64,000 nucleotides of DNA from an uncultured Croceitalea sp. (GTDB lineage: Bacteria; Bacteroidota; Bacteroidia; Flavobacteriales; Flavobacteriaceae): the NCBI GenBank assembly GCA_947503285.1, contig CANNDD010000005.1:248001-312000 (forward strand), written 5' to 3'. The notes under the pieces were generated by a model. That model was not told the origin of the DNA and ran no database searches. It saw only the letters and a list, made by a program, of their open reading frames with translations. The first letter of the stretch is position 1, and each line of letters begins with the position of its first letter. Position numbers and translations under genes: made by a program. Shown in pieces: positions 52,276 to 62,282 of this stretch.

Positions 52276-53220
52276 ATGCTTACCAGAAGGCATATTAGGG
52301 TAAAAGTAATGCAGTGTATTTATGCATTGATACAGTCAAAAGACGATTCACTCGAAAAACAGGAAAAATTCTTAAAGGTAAGCATCGATAACATGTATAC
52401 GCTATACCTGTTGATGCTTAGTTTGCTTATCGAACTCCATCAAATGGCAAGCAATCACGTCAAGCTTTCCTCGAAAAAATATCTTGCCGATACCAATGTA
52501 TATCCAGACAAGGAAAAATTCATAAAGAATAGACTTTTAGTTCAATTGTCAGGAAATCAGCGGATAAAAACCCTTTTAGCGAATAAAAAAATACAGAATT
52601 GGTATTTGAACGAAGAATACGTTAAAATCATTTACAAAGAGATCACCTCAAGTGGTTTTTATGATACTTATATGTCATCAAAAACCGATAGCTATGACGA
52701 TGACCTTGAGTTTATAGTGACCTTATACAAGAATATCATAGCACCCAATGAAAAGATCTATGAGTATTTCGAAGATGATAAATTGACGTGGATCGATGAT
52801 TTTCCAATAGTCAACACGTACCTGGTGAAACGATTGAAAAAGGCAAAACCACATAGTGGTGAAGACTACTTTTTGCCTGCCTTGTTAAAGGATCAACAAG
52901 ATATGGTCTATGCCAAAGATCTATTGGTAAAGACCCTATTGAACAATGACAAATGGGAAAAGGAAATCGATGGTAAAACACCAAACTGGGATAAGGATAG
53001 AATTGCCGAAATCGATAACATCTTATTGAAAATGGCCATTTGTGAATTATTGAATTTTCCCTCGATTCCTGAAAAAGTCACGCTGAACGAATATTTAGAG
53101 ATAGCAAAAGAGTACTCCACCCCAAAAAGTAGCATTTTCATAAACGGTATTTTAGACAAGTTGGTAAAAGAGTATAAGACCGACGGTAAGTTAAATAAAA
53201 TGGGCCGTGGACTTCTATAG
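52276..53220 (+). CDS. nusB: Transcription antitermination factor NusB
   Basis: 314 residues from the ATG at 52276; the twenty upstream codons are hydrophobic and unlike NusB. The start MLTRRHIRVKVMQCIYAL is the family's RNA-binding N-terminus. Bacteroidota NusB has a long central insertion, which is why the length exceeds the usual ~140. The C-terminal EIDNILLKMAICELL and ITPKSS-like region (EYSTPKSSIFINGILDKL) match. It binds BoxA RNA with NusE in rRNA antitermination. Confidence 0.95.
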   Translation: MLTRRHIRVKVMQCIYALIQSKDDSLEKQEKFLKVSIDNMYTLYLLMLSLLIELHQMASNHVKLSSKKYLADTNVYPDKEKFIKNRLLVQLSGNQRIKTLLANKKIQNWYLNEEYVKIIYKEITSSGFYDTYMSSKTDSYDDDLEFIVTLYKNIIAPNEKIYEYFEDDKLTWIDDFPIVNTYLVKRLKKAKPHSGEDYFLPALLKDQQDMVYAKDLLVKTLLNNDKWEKEIDGKTPNWDKDRIAEIDNILLKMAICELLNFPSIPEKVTLNEYLEIAKEYSTPKSSIFINGILDKLVKEYKTDGKLNKMGRGLL

Positions 53221-53252
53221 ACCATCACATGCCCAAATAACCAATAAATCGT

Positions 53253-53260
53253 TATTTTTG
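53253..53260 (+). promoter_or_regulatory. -7 promoter box of the DUF1573 gene
   Basis: TATTTTTG matches TAnnTTTG exactly, 20 bases before the start codon. No -33 box is seen. It could give DUF1573-yajC extra expression beyond read-through from nusB. Confidence 0.45.
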
Positions 53261-53280
53261 CCTAAATAAAAAATCTAAAA

Positions 53281-53760
53281 ATGAAAAAAGCAGTAGCATT
53301 TTTAAGTGTTTTTACACTTTTGTTTATTTCAGTTTCATGTAAGGACAAGGCCGCTTCAAAGGTTGTGGCCGATAATGTTGAAAACGCCTCTAACCGCGAT
53401 GAGGTTGCCAAGAAGATTCCCGTGATGAGCTTTGATAAGGCAGAACATGACTTTGGTCAAATCGTTCAAGGTACTCCGCAAGAAACCATTTTCACCTTTA
53501 CCAACACCGGTGATGCCCCATTGATCATTACAGATGCAAAAAGCAGTTGTGGTTGTACGGTGCCACAATACCCAAAGAACAAACCGATTGCACCAGGCGA
53601 ATCTGGTGAAATGGTGGTGAAGTTCAATGGTTCAGGACAAAATCAAGTGACCAAGACCATTACGGTTACGGCGAATACGGCAAAAGGTTCAGAATTACTT
53701 CGTATCAAAGCCTTCGTTAACCCTAAAGGTGCGGCGCCAGCAGGTCCCGTTAAAAGTTAA
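53281..53760 (+). CDS. DUF1573 domain lipoprotein
   Basis: 159 residues with a lipoprotein signal (FISVSCKD). One Ig-like/ASH-type beta domain: HDFGQIVQGTPQETIFTFTN, then SSCGCTVPQYPKNKPIAPGESG, all diagnostic. Function unknown. The order nusB-DUF1573-yajC is typical of Bacteroidota. Confidence 0.94.
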   Translation: MKKAVAFLSVFTLLFISVSCKDKAASKVVADNVENASNRDEVAKKIPVMSFDKAEHDFGQIVQGTPQETIFTFTNTGDAPLIITDAKSSCGCTVPQYPKNKPIAPGESGEMVVKFNGSGQNQVTKTITVTANTAKGSELLRIKAFVNPKGAAPAGPVKS

Positions 53761-53769
53761 AAATCGTAC

Positions 53770-54060
53770 ATGGAAGGATTAGGACAGTTTTTTCCGCTAA
53801 TACTCATTTTCGTAGTGGCTTATTTTTTTATGATTCGCCCTCAAATGAAACGGCAAAAAGATGAGAAGAAGTTCGCCCAGGCTTTAAAAAAAGGGGATAA
53901 AATTATTACTAAAAGCGGATTGCACGGCAAAGTAGTCGATTTAAATGATAAGGATGGTTCTTGTGTTATCGAGACCATGGCAGGTCGTTTGAAGTTTGAT
54001 AAAAGTGCCATTTCAATGGAAATGAGTAGAAAATTGAATCCTACTCCGGTTAAAAAATAA
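53770..54060 (+). CDS. yajC: Preprotein translocase subunit YajC
   Basis: 96 residues. One N-terminal membrane helix (about 7-23, ending MIRPQMKRQK, the family landmark) and a cytoplasmic domain (KGDKIITKSGLHGKVVDL). Accessory subunit associated with SecDF. Nine bp after the DUF1573 stop, so the same operon. Confidence 0.96.
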   Translation: MEGLGQFFPLILIFVVAYFFMIRPQMKRQKDEKKFAQALKKGDKIITKSGLHGKVVDLNDKDGSCVIETMAGRLKFDKSAISMEMSRKLNPTPVKK

Positions 54061-54079
54061 TATCAAATCCGATATTTTT

Positions 54080-54109
54080 AAAAAGCATCTGTGTTAACAG
54101 ATGCTTTTT
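54080..54109 (+). terminator. Terminator after yajC
   Basis: AAAAAGCATCTG / CAGATGCTTTTT, a 12-bp stem with a TGTTAA loop and a T-run, 19 bp past the stop. Confidence 0.9.
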
Positions 54110-54152
54110 TTGTGGGCAATAATTCGCTATCTTTTTAGGAATTCTAGGCACT

Positions 54153-55505
54153 ATGGAAAATCGAAGGAATTTTATCAAGCGCAGCACATTATATACGGCG
54201 GGAATAGGCACGGCATTCCTATTTCCTACCGAATTATTGGCCACAATACGTAAAAGGGTAAGCGCGAATGACACCATTCAGGTAGGTCTAATTGGCTGCA
54301 AGGGAATGGGGTTTACAGATTTGGTGTCAATGCTTAAAATAAGTGAAATACAATTGGTTGCCCTATGTGATATCGATGAAAATGTTTTAAGGTCAAGAAG
54401 TGAAGATCTAAAGAAAGCTGGAATTAAAAAACCAAAGTGGTATCGTGATTATCGTAGCCTTTTAGCGGATAAGGATGTTGATGTGGTCATTATTGGTACA
54501 CCTGACCATTGGCATTGTTTGCAATTAACGGATGCTATTTCTGCTGGTAAAGATGTCTATTGCGAAAAGCCCATTGCCAATTCCATTACAGAAAGCAAGG
54601 CAATGTTGGATGTTGTCAATGGTAGTGAAAAAATTGTTCAAATAGGGCAATGGCAGCGTAGCCAACCCCATTTCGTAGATGCGATTACATATGTCCATTC
54701 TGGTAAGCTAGGGCAGATTCGTTTGGCCAAAGCCTGGGCCTATCAGGGTTGGATGTCTTCAATTCCGGTTTTACCCGATGCCAACGTTCCTGAGGGTGTG
54801 GATTATGGGATGTGGTTAGGGCCAGCACCAAAGCGACCTTTTAACCCCAACAGATTTCATTTTAACTTTAGATGGTTCTGGGATTATGCCGGGGGATTGA
54901 TGACCGATTGGGGCGTACACTTGATGGATTATGCCCTCTATGGAATGCGGGCTACGACCCCTAAATCGGTAATGGCATTAGGAGGTAAATTCGCTTACCC
55001 AAATGATGCCCAAGAAGCCCCCGATACCTTACAAACGGTTTATGAATACGATGGCTTCTCCATTTTATGGGAACATGCCACGGGTATTGACGGGGGCAAT
55101 TATGGTCGTGACCATGGTATTGCCTTTATAGGAAACAACGGAACATTGGTATTAGATCGCAATGGTTGGGAAGTTATTCCCGAAGATGAGCGTCAAGGTT
55201 GGGACAAAAATCTAGGACCAAAAATAGAAGCAGTGCCGTTACAAACCAATCAAGGTAATGGTCTTGATCTACATACCGCAAATTTTATTCAGGCTGTGAA
55301 GACCCGTGATGGATCTGTATTAAAAGCACCGATAAAAGTTGGGTACGATGCCGCATTGGTCTGCCATATGGGCAATATTGCCTATAAGACCGGTAATCGA
55401 ATTTATTGGAGTGACGCCAAAGCGCAATTTGATAACGAAAAAGCGAATGAACTACTTACACCGGCGTATCATAACGGTTGGCGTATTCCAAAGGTTCAAA
55501 ACTAA
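54153..55505 (+). CDS. Gfo/Idh/MocA family oxidoreductase, Tat-exported
   Basis: 450 residues. The N-terminus has a twin-arginine signal (RRNFIKRS) and hydrophobic core, so the folded protein should be exported with its cofactor. The Rossmann domain starts IQVGLIGCKGMG; EKPIANSITESK carries the conserved catalytic Lys, and the C-terminal substrate domain follows (WDYAGGLMTDWGVHLMDYAL). Sugar or sugar-acid substrates are likely; NAD(P)-dependent by family. Confidence 0.93.
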   Translation: MENRRNFIKRSTLYTAGIGTAFLFPTELLATIRKRVSANDTIQVGLIGCKGMGFTDLVSMLKISEIQLVALCDIDENVLRSRSEDLKKAGIKKPKWYRDYRSLLADKDVDVVIIGTPDHWHCLQLTDAISAGKDVYCEKPIANSITESKAMLDVVNGSEKIVQIGQWQRSQPHFVDAITYVHSGKLGQIRLAKAWAYQGWMSSIPVLPDANVPEGVDYGMWLGPAPKRPFNPNRFHFNFRWFWDYAGGLMTDWGVHLMDYALYGMRATTPKSVMALGGKFAYPNDAQEAPDTLQTVYEYDGFSILWEHATGIDGGNYGRDHGIAFIGNNGTLVLDRNGWEVIPEDERQGWDKNLGPKIEAVPLQTNQGNGLDLHTANFIQAVKTRDGSVLKAPIKVGYDAALVCHMGNIAYKTGNRIYWSDAKAQFDNEKANELLTPAYHNGWRIPKVQN

Positions 55506-55507
55506 AA

Positions 55508-56110
55508 CTAACAATTGCGGTATTGGTCATGAAGCCCTTTGCCTTGGGCGATAAGAAGTTTTGATTTTTCGAGGCGTTTGATTTTGGTTTTCTCTTGCTT
55601 GGCGGTTTGAATATATTCGCAATAATCATTTTGCTTGTACGTAGACATGCCTTTGAAGGCATCTTTTAGGGCCTTATCGCTTTCAAGTGCTTCTGCCAGC
55701 AATGTCGGAATTTCAACTTTTCTTGGGGTTTTCTTGGTTGAGACCAAAACCTTCCCCTGTTTTTGATTTTCGATGGCTTCCTTCAAGTACCCTAGAACCA
55801 TTTTCTGGTCGATATCTTCTTTGGCATGGAACTTCCAGTGGCGCATGGCCATGGTTTTTCCTTCTTGGGCATTTTCTAAAACCGCCTTTGGGTCTTTCAA
55901 AAATGCGCCGTTGAAAAACCAAATTCCGAAGTGGTTGTTGAATTTGCATATGGCAAAAACATTTTTACCGGCTACGGTATACGTCGGAAACTGCCATTTA
56001 TAGGTTTCTTCAACCTCGGTTTGCAACGCTAGTTCGCGAAGCAAACCAATTGCATCTTTATAGTGGTGTTCTTCATTGAAATAGAACGCAACCTTTTCAG
56101 ACCTATCCAT
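55508..56110 (-). CDS. YdeI/OmpD-associated family protein with DUF1801 domain
   Basis: 200 residues. The N-terminal part (1-115) is the DUF1801 fold (KWQFPTYTVAGKNVFAICKFNNHFGIWFF). The C-terminal part (about 130-200) is the YdeI/bacteriocin-protection OmdA domain (ALKDAFKGMSTYKQNDYCEYI). Cytoplasmic; role unknown. It abuts the oxidoreductase stop (2 bp, convergent). Confidence 0.9.
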   Translation of the reverse strand: MDRSEKVAFYFNEEHHYKDAIGLLRELALQTEVEETYKWQFPTYTVAGKNVFAICKFNNHFGIWFFNGAFLKDPKAVLENAQEGKTMAMRHWKFHAKEDIDQKMVLGYLKEAIENQKQGKVLVSTKKTPRKVEIPTLLAEALESDKALKDAFKGMSTYKQNDYCEYIQTAKQEKTKIKRLEKSKLLIAQGKGLHDQYRNC

Positions 56111-56169
56111 AATTCAAGGGTTGTTGTTGGTTATTCCGGTTGGTTATAAATTGACTTTTACCTTTAGCC

Positions 56170-57399
56170 TCAAAACTTCTCCGCTGTAAGTTCGCAAATT
56201 TTCACGATAGTCTCAACTGCCTTCTGCATGCTTTCTAGGGGCACATATTCATATTTACCATGAAAATTATGGCCACCGGCAAAAATATTGGGACATGGCA
56301 GCCCCATAAAACTTAATTGTGACCCGTCCGTACCCCCGCGAATGGGCTTTATAATAGGTTCGATACCGATTTGTATCATGGCTTCTTCGGCGATTTCAAC
56401 AATATGAAAGGCGGGTTCGATTTTCTCTTTCATATTGAAGTATTGGTCGTTGACCTCAAAAGAGACACAGTTCTCGTACTTTTTGTTCAATTTTTCAGTG
56501 ATATTGGCTATGAGGTCTTTTCGTGCCTGAAAATGTTCCCTGTCATGATCTCGTATGATCAATTCAATTTCTGCATGCTCGATATCACCTTTGATCTGGT
56601 GAACATGGAAAAAGCCTTCAACACCTTCGGTTGTTTCGGGCTTTTCGCGCTGCGGAAGAAGACTTAAAAAATCGTTTGCCAGTCCGATGGCGTTGATCAT
56701 TTTGTTTTTTGCATATCCTGGGTGCACACTTTTACCTTTAAATATGACTTTAGCTCCCGCGGCATTAAAATTCTCATATTCCAATTCACCGACTTGACTT
56801 CCATCGATGGTATAGGCCCATTCGGCATCAAATTTTTCAATATCGAATTTATGTGCCCCCCTTCCTATTTCTTCATCTGGTGTGAATCCAATCCTGATTT
56901 TTCCGTGTTTAATTTCCGGGTGTTGAATCAAATACTCCATGGCAGTAATGATTTCAGCAATACCGGCTTTGTCGTCGGCACCAAGTAAGGTAGTGCCATC
57001 AGTGGTTATCAAGGTTTGTCCTTGATATTGTAGTAAATCCTCAAAATAATCGGGTGATAGCACGATATTCTTGGTAGTATTCAAGACGATGTCGCCACCG
57101 TCATAATTCTCGATAATTTTCGGTTTTACCTTGAACCCAGTAAAGTCAGGTGTTGTATCAAAATGCGATATGAAACCGATAGTGGGTACTTTCTTTCCAA
57201 TATTACTTGGTAAAGTGGCCATAATATAGGCATGCTCATCAATGGATACTTCCTGCATCCCTATTTGGTGCAACTCCAAAACGAGTTTTTTCGCCAGGGT
57301 CCATTGTTTTTTTGTGCTTGGGGTCGTTTTCGAATTCGGGTCACTTTGGGTATCTATGGAAACATATTCTAAAAATCGTGGTAGTAGTTTTTTCATCAA
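56170..57399 (-). CDS. pepT: Peptidase T (tripeptide aminopeptidase)
   Basis: 409 residues, M20 family. Releases the N-terminal residue from tripeptides in the cytoplasm. Metal ligands: His in [10 protein letters not shown], Asp in LLGADDKAG, Glu in TPDEEIGRG, Asp in YTIDGSQ and His in [12 protein letters not shown]. The start may be Met1 or Met2 (MMKK). Confidence 0.96.
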   Translation of the reverse strand: MMKKLLPRFLEYVSIDTQSDPNSKTTPSTKKQWTLAKKLVLELHQIGMQEVSIDEHAYIMATLPSNIGKKVPTIGFISHFDTTPDFTGFKVKPKIIENYDGGDIVLNTTKNIVLSPDYFEDLLQYQGQTLITTDGTTLLGADDKAGIAEIITAMEYLIQHPEIKHGKIRIGFTPDEEIGRGAHKFDIEKFDAEWAYTIDGSQVGELEYENFNAAGAKVIFKGKSVHPGYAKNKMINAIGLANDFLSLLPQREKPETTEGVEGFFHVHQIKGDIEHAEIELIIRDHDREHFQARKDLIANITEKLNKKYENCVSFEVNDQYFNMKEKIEPAFHIVEIAEEAMIQIGIEPIIKPIRGGTDGSQLSFMGLPCPNIFAGGHNFHGKYEYVPLESMQKAVETIVKICELTAEKF

Positions 57400-57490
57400 A
57401 AAGCGCTTTTCATCAAAAATAATGTTTATTCAATCGTAAATATTCCAAATCATTTGTTTGCTGGTGTATATTTCACCTTCAACTGTTTTT

Positions 57491-57910
57491 ATGAGAAACG
57501 TCACCCTATTGTTATTCTTTATGACCGCTACGTTTAGTATCGCACAAGAGGAATGTTACCTCGGTATCGGTGGCAAAGATGATGAGGTGATAACCAAAGT
57601 ATTTCAATTGACCGATGCACAGGTTAAAAACCTTAGAAATTGGGGAGCTGAATTGAAGTTTAGAAATGAGATCTATGAGTTGAAATTAGAGCATCTGTTG
57701 AAAAAACATGCGCAAAGTTCCCCCGAGGATTTAATGAAGATGTCGATTACCTATAAGGCATATTTAGATTCCATATCTGGGAATATGATGCTATTGGATA
57801 AACGCATGCTAAGCACATTTAACGATGAACAGTACAATCTGTATATCATGTTATGCAATCAACTGCTAAGAAGCCCCATTGCTACCAGTAGGTCACTTAA
57901 CGAAAAATAA
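57491..57910 (+). CDS. Hypothetical secreted protein
   Basis: 139 residues from the ATG at 57491, which gives the signal peptide [19 protein letters not shown]. The mature part is helical and charged ([19 protein letters not shown]), resembling Spy/CpxP-like small periplasmic proteins in shape only. No family recognised. It is followed by a -7 box and pyrD. Confidence 0.75.
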   Translation: MRNVTLLLFFMTATFSIAQEECYLGIGGKDDEVITKVFQLTDAQVKNLRNWGAELKFRNEIYELKLEHLLKKHAQSSPEDLMKMSITYKAYLDSISGNMMLLDKRMLSTFNDEQYNLYIMLCNQLLRSPIATSRSLNEK

Positions 57911-57942
57911 CCCTTTTTGTTAAAGACTCGTTTTTAAGTTTC

Positions 57943-57950
57943 TATTTTTG
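57943..57950 (+). promoter_or_regulatory. -7 promoter box of pyrD
   Basis: TATTTTTG matches TAnnTTTG exactly, 16 bases before the ATG at 57967. A TTTG at 57916-57919 is 23 bp upstream, slightly long for the -33 element. Confidence 0.5.
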
Positions 57951-57966
57951 TGCAAAATCCATATTG

Positions 57967-59019
57967 ATGTATAAATACGTTATCCGCCCTCTGGTATTTC
58001 TTTTAGATGCGGAAACTGCCCACTATTTTTCTTTCGGTATGATTCGGTTCTTGTCAAGAATTGGATTGACCAGATTATACAAGAGGTTTTGTGTGATTTC
58101 AGACGAGCGACTTGAAAGGGAGGTATTCGGTCTGAAATTTGCAAACCCGGTAGGTCTTGCGGCCGGCTTCGATAAAGATGCCAAATTATACAACGAGTTT
58201 TCTGATTTTGGATTCGGATTTATTGAAATAGGGACGCTAACACCAAAACCCCAAGCGGGAAACCCTAAAAAACGCTTATTTAGACTTGTTGACGATAATG
58301 CGATCATCAACAGAATGGGATTCAATAATAGCGGGGTATTCGATGCGGTCGAGCGACTTAAGAAAAAGCATCGCGTCTTGGTCGGGGGCAACATTGGAAA
58401 AAATAAAGTCACCACAAACAAAGATGCCGTAAAAGACTACCTTATTTGTTTTGATGCCCTTTTTCAACATGTTGATTATTTTGTGGTCAATGTCAGTTCC
58501 CCCAATACACCGGGTTTAAGGGAACTTCAAGATAAAAAACCGCTCACCGATATTCTAAAAAAACTAAAGCGGGCCAACGAAAAAAATGCCAAAAAGTTTA
58601 ATACGACTACCAAACCCATTCTTTTAAAGATTGCCCCAGACCTGACCAATGATCAACTGTTTGACATCATCGCAATTATCGATGATACCAAAATTGACGG
58701 GGTCATTGCGACCAATACCACCATTGATAGAAAAGGCCTGAAATCACATTTGACCTTGGCAGAGGAAAAGGGTGGGCTTAGCGGCAGACCCTTGACCGAT
58801 AGAAGTACCGAGGTCATCCGGTTTTTATCAGAAAACAGTGGCAAGGCCTTTCCAATTATTGGGGTAGGGGGTATTCATTCGGCCCAAGATGCACTTGATA
58901 AATTGGATGCTGGTGCGGATTTGGTACAATTATATACCGGTTTTGTGTATGAGGGCCCGACGTTGATAAAAAACATCAACAAAGCCCTACTCGAAAAAAA
59001 CACTAAAAAGTCATTCTAG
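57967..59019 (+). CDS. pyrD: Dihydroorotate dehydrogenase (quinone)
   Basis: 350 residues from the ATG at 57967. Class 2 membrane-associated enzyme: an N-terminal amphipathic helix pair ([21 protein letters not shown] in pieces) and a TIM barrel with FMN. The catalytic Ser is in [23 protein letters not shown] and NRMGFNN are FMN-contact motifs, and [12 protein letters not shown] binds the phosphate. Oxidises dihydroorotate with quinone in pyrimidine synthesis. Its end overlaps the convergent CIA30-like gene by 9 bp. Confidence 0.97.
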   Translation: MYKYVIRPLVFLLDAETAHYFSFGMIRFLSRIGLTRLYKRFCVISDERLEREVFGLKFANPVGLAAGFDKDAKLYNEFSDFGFGFIEIGTLTPKPQAGNPKKRLFRLVDDNAIINRMGFNNSGVFDAVERLKKKHRVLVGGNIGKNKVTTNKDAVKDYLICFDALFQHVDYFVVNVSSPNTPGLRELQDKKPLTDILKKLKRANEKNAKKFNTTTKPILLKIAPDLTNDQLFDIIAIIDDTKIDGVIATNTTIDRKGLKSHLTLAEEKGGLSGRPLTDRSTEVIRFLSENSGKAFPIIGVGGIHSAQDALDKLDAGADLVQLYTGFVYEGPTLIKNINKALLEKNTKKSF

Positions 59020-59502
59020 GCTGATCGTATCAATTTCAAGTTGAAAGGATTCGGCTTTTTTGTTTCCAATCAAAAATCCGAACGAAGCTATTTCCTGTTT
59101 ATCGAAATTTGGAACGCTGAGACGGCGCCCCCTAAAATTGGGATAAAGCGATTCAAGCGGAATTTCAATAGTCTCCCAAGTCTTTGAGGTCTTAAAGTAA
59201 TTTACGTACGACCAGTAATCGTTGCTGGTATCCTTAATTCGAAACTGATATCTTTTTCCATCCCCTTTCAACACGATTTTTACGAGGCTGTAGTTTTCGA
59301 TATTCAAAGGTTTTAACGAAAAACGGACCGACGCAAAGCCCCCATTGTTTTCTAAAGAGACAGTACCCCTAAAAACCCCATGTCCCTTTTCATTGATAGT
59401 AAGGGTACTTAACGATTTTCCACCCATAACCGTATCATTTGCGATTTTCCAATGGCTTAAATCTGAATTTTGGGTAAAGTTGAATAGTTCAATTGGGTTC
59501 AA
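59011..59502 (-). CDS. CIA30 family protein
   Basis: 163 residues, one jelly-roll beta domain related to complex I intermediate-associated protein 30 (NDUFAF1). Landmarks: [13 protein letters not shown] near the start, [10 protein letters not shown], and [18 protein letters not shown]. Bacterial members' function is unknown, possibly carbohydrate binding. No signal peptide. Single gene. Confidence 0.9.
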   Translation of the reverse strand: MNPIELFNFTQNSDLSHWKIANDTVMGGKSLSTLTINEKGHGVFRGTVSLENNGGFASVRFSLKPLNIENYSLVKIVLKGDGKRYQFRIKDTSNDYWSYVNYFKTSKTWETIEIPLESLYPNFRGRRLSVPNFDKQEIASFGFLIGNKKAESFQLEIDTISLE

Positions 59503-59591
59503 AAGTAGTGCGATTAATGGTCCGTAAAGTATAAAATGGTCTAACCGTAAAATTAAAGTAATTTAGAAAAGTAAATAGGAACGGTACCGAC

Positions 59592-60143
59592 ATGAAAATT
59601 TATTTTAGAAAAAAAGGACTATTGGCTTTAGTATTCAGTTTGACTTTTTACCTGCTCCCTGCCCAAGGGGAAGTAGCGCCGAAAACCGCATTTACGAAGA
59701 TGTATTTGCCGGTATGGCTAGAGGCCCAAAAACATTGTTTAGAGGTCGCTGAGGCAATGCCCGAGGCTTTATATGGCTATAGACCCACCGCAGAGAGTAA
59801 GTCTTTTGCAGAACAGATGGTACATATCGGGTATACCATAGAATTATTGACCAAGCGCTACGTTGAAGGTATGACGGTTAAACCCGATACCCCCGATGCT
59901 TCCGTAATGACCAAAGATGAAATCGTGGCCTTGTTGAAAAAGGGGTTTGCCTATACCACGAATGTTATCAACACGATTGACCAAGCCCAATTGGACGAAA
60001 CCTGTGTGATGTACCACAGTGGGAATACTGTGAGTAGGGCCTTTGCCCTGTTTTATGTACAAGATCATTTGACCAATCACCGGGCAAAGGCAAACCTTTA
60101 TTTGCGAATGAACCATATTGAACCCCCTGAATACACCTGGTGA
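59592..60143 (+). CDS. DinB family protein, secreted
   Basis: 183 residues with an N-terminal signal (LALVFSLTFYLLPAQ). DinB-like helical fold with metal histidines in MVHIGYTIELL and DHLTNHRAKANLYLR. The early motif PEALYGYRPTAESKSFAEQ is characteristic. Unlike the YfiT-like gene at 42968, this one is exported. Function unknown. Confidence 0.88.
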   Translation: MKIYFRKKGLLALVFSLTFYLLPAQGEVAPKTAFTKMYLPVWLEAQKHCLEVAEAMPEALYGYRPTAESKSFAEQMVHIGYTIELLTKRYVEGMTVKPDTPDASVMTKDEIVALLKKGFAYTTNVINTIDQAQLDETCVMYHSGNTVSRAFALFYVQDHLTNHRAKANLYLRMNHIEPPEYTW

Positions 60144-60166
60144 AACCCATCGATTTTACTTGCGGA

Positions 60167-60598
60167 TCAGTTCGTCCAGTAATCCACTACCAACACGTCT
60201 TCGATGTAAGGAGAGGCCAATTCCACAAAAGCCTTATGGTCGGGGTGTGGCAAGTAAATGGCACGGGCTTCCTCAGTTTTAAAAGTGACGAAAAAGCAAT
60301 GGGTAAATCCTTTTTCCAAACCTTCCGGACTGTTGTTCAATCCCCATTCGTAATCTTGGATTTCTTTGATTTTACTGGGTAGCTGGCTAAAAGCAGTTTC
60401 AATTTCAGTCAATTTACTTGCAGAAGTTTCTTCAGTGAATTTAAAAAGTACGACATGACGTAAAACACTATCCTTGGGTATCATTTCACTAGTATTGGTT
60501 TTGGAGGTATCGGTACGTTTTTCCATTGTAGCAACAGAAAAGGAAATTCCCAATGCTAAAACAAAAAACAATACATAAGGTAAATGTTTGGTCTTCAT
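60167..60598 (-). CDS. Dabb domain protein, secreted
   Basis: 143 residues. Signal peptide or anchor (about 5-22), then a stress-responsive A/B barrel (Dabb) domain: LRHVVLFKFTEET, then GLNNSPEGLEKGFTHCFFVTF and HPDHKAFVELASPY. The family is a dimeric ferredoxin-like barrel. Role unknown. Convergent with the DinB gene. Confidence 0.9.
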   Translation of the reverse strand: MKTKHLPYVLFFVLALGISFSVATMEKRTDTSKTNTSEMIPKDSVLRHVVLFKFTEETSASKLTEIETAFSQLPSKIKEIQDYEWGLNNSPEGLEKGFTHCFFVTFKTEEARAIYLPHPDHKAFVELASPYIEDVLVVDYWTN

Positions 60599-60723
60599 GT
60601 CTTTTTTGTTTTGGGAAGATACAAACTAAAACTACAATAACGGTATTTTTGTATTTTGACTCGTTAATTTAGCTTTAAAAGCTTTTAGCTTGCTTCGAAA
60701 TCGTATTTTAGTTTTCTTTTGAT

Positions 60724-60746
60724 ACCTCACGGCCTTGCCTCGAGGT
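60724..60746. repeat. Imperfect hairpin repeat upstream of the LysE gene
   Basis: ACCTC and GAGGT enclose GGC-CTT-GCC, giving an 8-bp interrupted stem. It resembles a short dispersed repeat and covers the first TTG of the downstream open frame, which argues for the later start at 60771. Confidence 0.45.
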
Positions 60747-60770
60747 AGTTCATTTTTTAATCTTTCGTTC

Positions 60771-61397
60771 TTGAGCTACGAAATACTTAGTGCTTTTATG
60801 TTAGCGACTGCCGTTTTGGCAATATCACCTGGTCCTGACAATATTTTTGTAATGGTCCAAGGTATGGCCAACGGCAGAAAGTATGGTCTGGCCACTGTTG
60901 CGGGGCTCATGTCGGGTTGTCTGATCCATACCACACTATTGGCTTTCGGGGTTTCGGCCTTGGTCAAACAAAACGATTCCCTTTTCTTTATCATCAAGTT
61001 GTTCGGGGCCTTGTATTTACTATTTTTAAGCTACAAAGTCTTCAAAAGTGATTCGAAAATTGATCTTTCGAACCAGAAAACGGTACCACAGGGCTTGTGG
61101 AAACTATATCAAACCGGTTTTTTGATGAACGTACTTAATCCAAAAGTCACGATTTTTTTCTTGGCCTTTTTTCCTGGCTTTTTATTCAGTGACACCTTGA
61201 GCACCACAGTACAATTTTATGTGCTCGGTTTTCTGTTTATCGCGGTCTCTTCCCTGATTTTCGGAACCATTGCCGTTTTGGCGGCAACTATTTCGGGCTA
61301 TATCTTGAACCATCCCAAAGCCGGGGTTTATTTGAAATGGACCCAGATTTTTGTTTTTGTGGGTATTGCCGGCTACTTATTGTTATCTGATAAATAA
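60771..61397 (+). CDS. LysE/RhtB family amino acid exporter
   Basis: 208 residues from a TTG at 60771; the frame is open to 60735, but that part overlaps a hairpin repeat. Six membrane helices. The N-terminal LAISPGPDNIFVMVQGMANGRKYGL, in pieces, is the family signature. Exports amino acids or derivatives (homoserine, threonine, lysine types). Sixteen bases before the HMG-CoA lyase gene, so probably co-transcribed. Confidence 0.9.
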   Translation: MSYEILSAFMLATAVLAISPGPDNIFVMVQGMANGRKYGLATVAGLMSGCLIHTTLLAFGVSALVKQNDSLFFIIKLFGALYLLFLSYKVFKSDSKIDLSNQKTVPQGLWKLYQTGFLMNVLNPKVTIFFLAFFPGFLFSDTLSTTVQFYVLGFLFIAVSSLIFGTIAVLAATISGYILNHPKAGVYLKWTQIFVFVGIAGYLLLSDK

Positions 61398-61412
61398 CAC
61401 TAATTTTATAGC

Positions 61413-62282
61413 ATGTCAAACGATACGGTTAAAATGGTGGAGTGCCCAAGGGATGCCATGCAAGGTATCAAAGACTTTATCCCAACTGAAAAGAAAGTGA
61501 CCTACATTCAGTCTTTGTTGGGCTGTGGCTTTGATACCGTGGATTTTGGAAGTTTCGTATCGCCAAAGGCCATTCCGCAAATGGTGGATACCGCTGAGGT
61601 ACTTCAAGGTTTGGATCTTTCAAAGACTACCAGTAAATTATTGGCGATTGTTGCCAATGTTCGTGGAGCCCGGGATGCAAGTATGCATGAGCAGATTGAC
61701 TTTTTGGGTTTTCCATTTTCAATTTCTGAAAACTTTCAGATGCGGAATACACATAAGACGATTGCCCAATCCGTGGAGACTTTACAAGAAATCTTGAATA
61801 TTGCCGATGCTGCCAACAAAAAGGTAGTGACCTATATTTCGATGGGCTTTGGAAACCCCTATGGCGACCCTTGGGATGTGGATATTGTGGGGGAGTGGAC
61901 CGAAAAATTGGCCAAAATGGGCGTGGGCATATTATCACTTTCCGATACCGTGGGCAGTTCAACGCCCGAAGTAATTGATTACTTATTTTCTAACCTAATA
62001 CCGAAATACCCAGAAATTGAGTTTGGTGCCCATTTGCATACGGTACCGACCAAATGGCATGAAAAAGTGGATGCAGCCTACAAGGCAGGTTGTCGACGTT
62101 TTGACGGGGCCGTGCAAGGCTTTGGGGGTTGCCCCATGGCCAAAGACGAACTTACGGGCAATATGCCTACTGAAAAAATGCTTTCTTATTTTACGGAACA
62201 AAAAGCAGATACAGCGGTCAACTGGATGGTCTTTGAAGCTGCTTATAATAAGGCTACGGAACTTTTTTCGGCATACCATTGA
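61413..62282 (+). CDS. Hydroxymethylglutaryl-CoA lyase
   Basis: 289 residues, DRE-TIM metallolyase. Cleaves HMG-CoA to acetoacetate and acetyl-CoA at the end of leucine breakdown. The DRE-like motif appears as ECPRDAMQG, metal His in GAHLHTVP, and the active-site Cys loop as GGCPMAKDELTGN. ilvE is elsewhere in the window, but no other leucine-catabolism genes are adjacent. Confidence 0.94.
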   Translation: MSNDTVKMVECPRDAMQGIKDFIPTEKKVTYIQSLLGCGFDTVDFGSFVSPKAIPQMVDTAEVLQGLDLSKTTSKLLAIVANVRGARDASMHEQIDFLGFPFSISENFQMRNTHKTIAQSVETLQEILNIADAANKKVVTYISMGFGNPYGDPWDVDIVGEWTEKLAKMGVGILSLSDTVGSSTPEVIDYLFSNLIPKYPEIEFGAHLHTVPTKWHEKVDAAYKAGCRRFDGAVQGFGGCPMAKDELTGNMPTEKMLSYFTEQKADTAVNWMVFEAAYNKATELFSAYH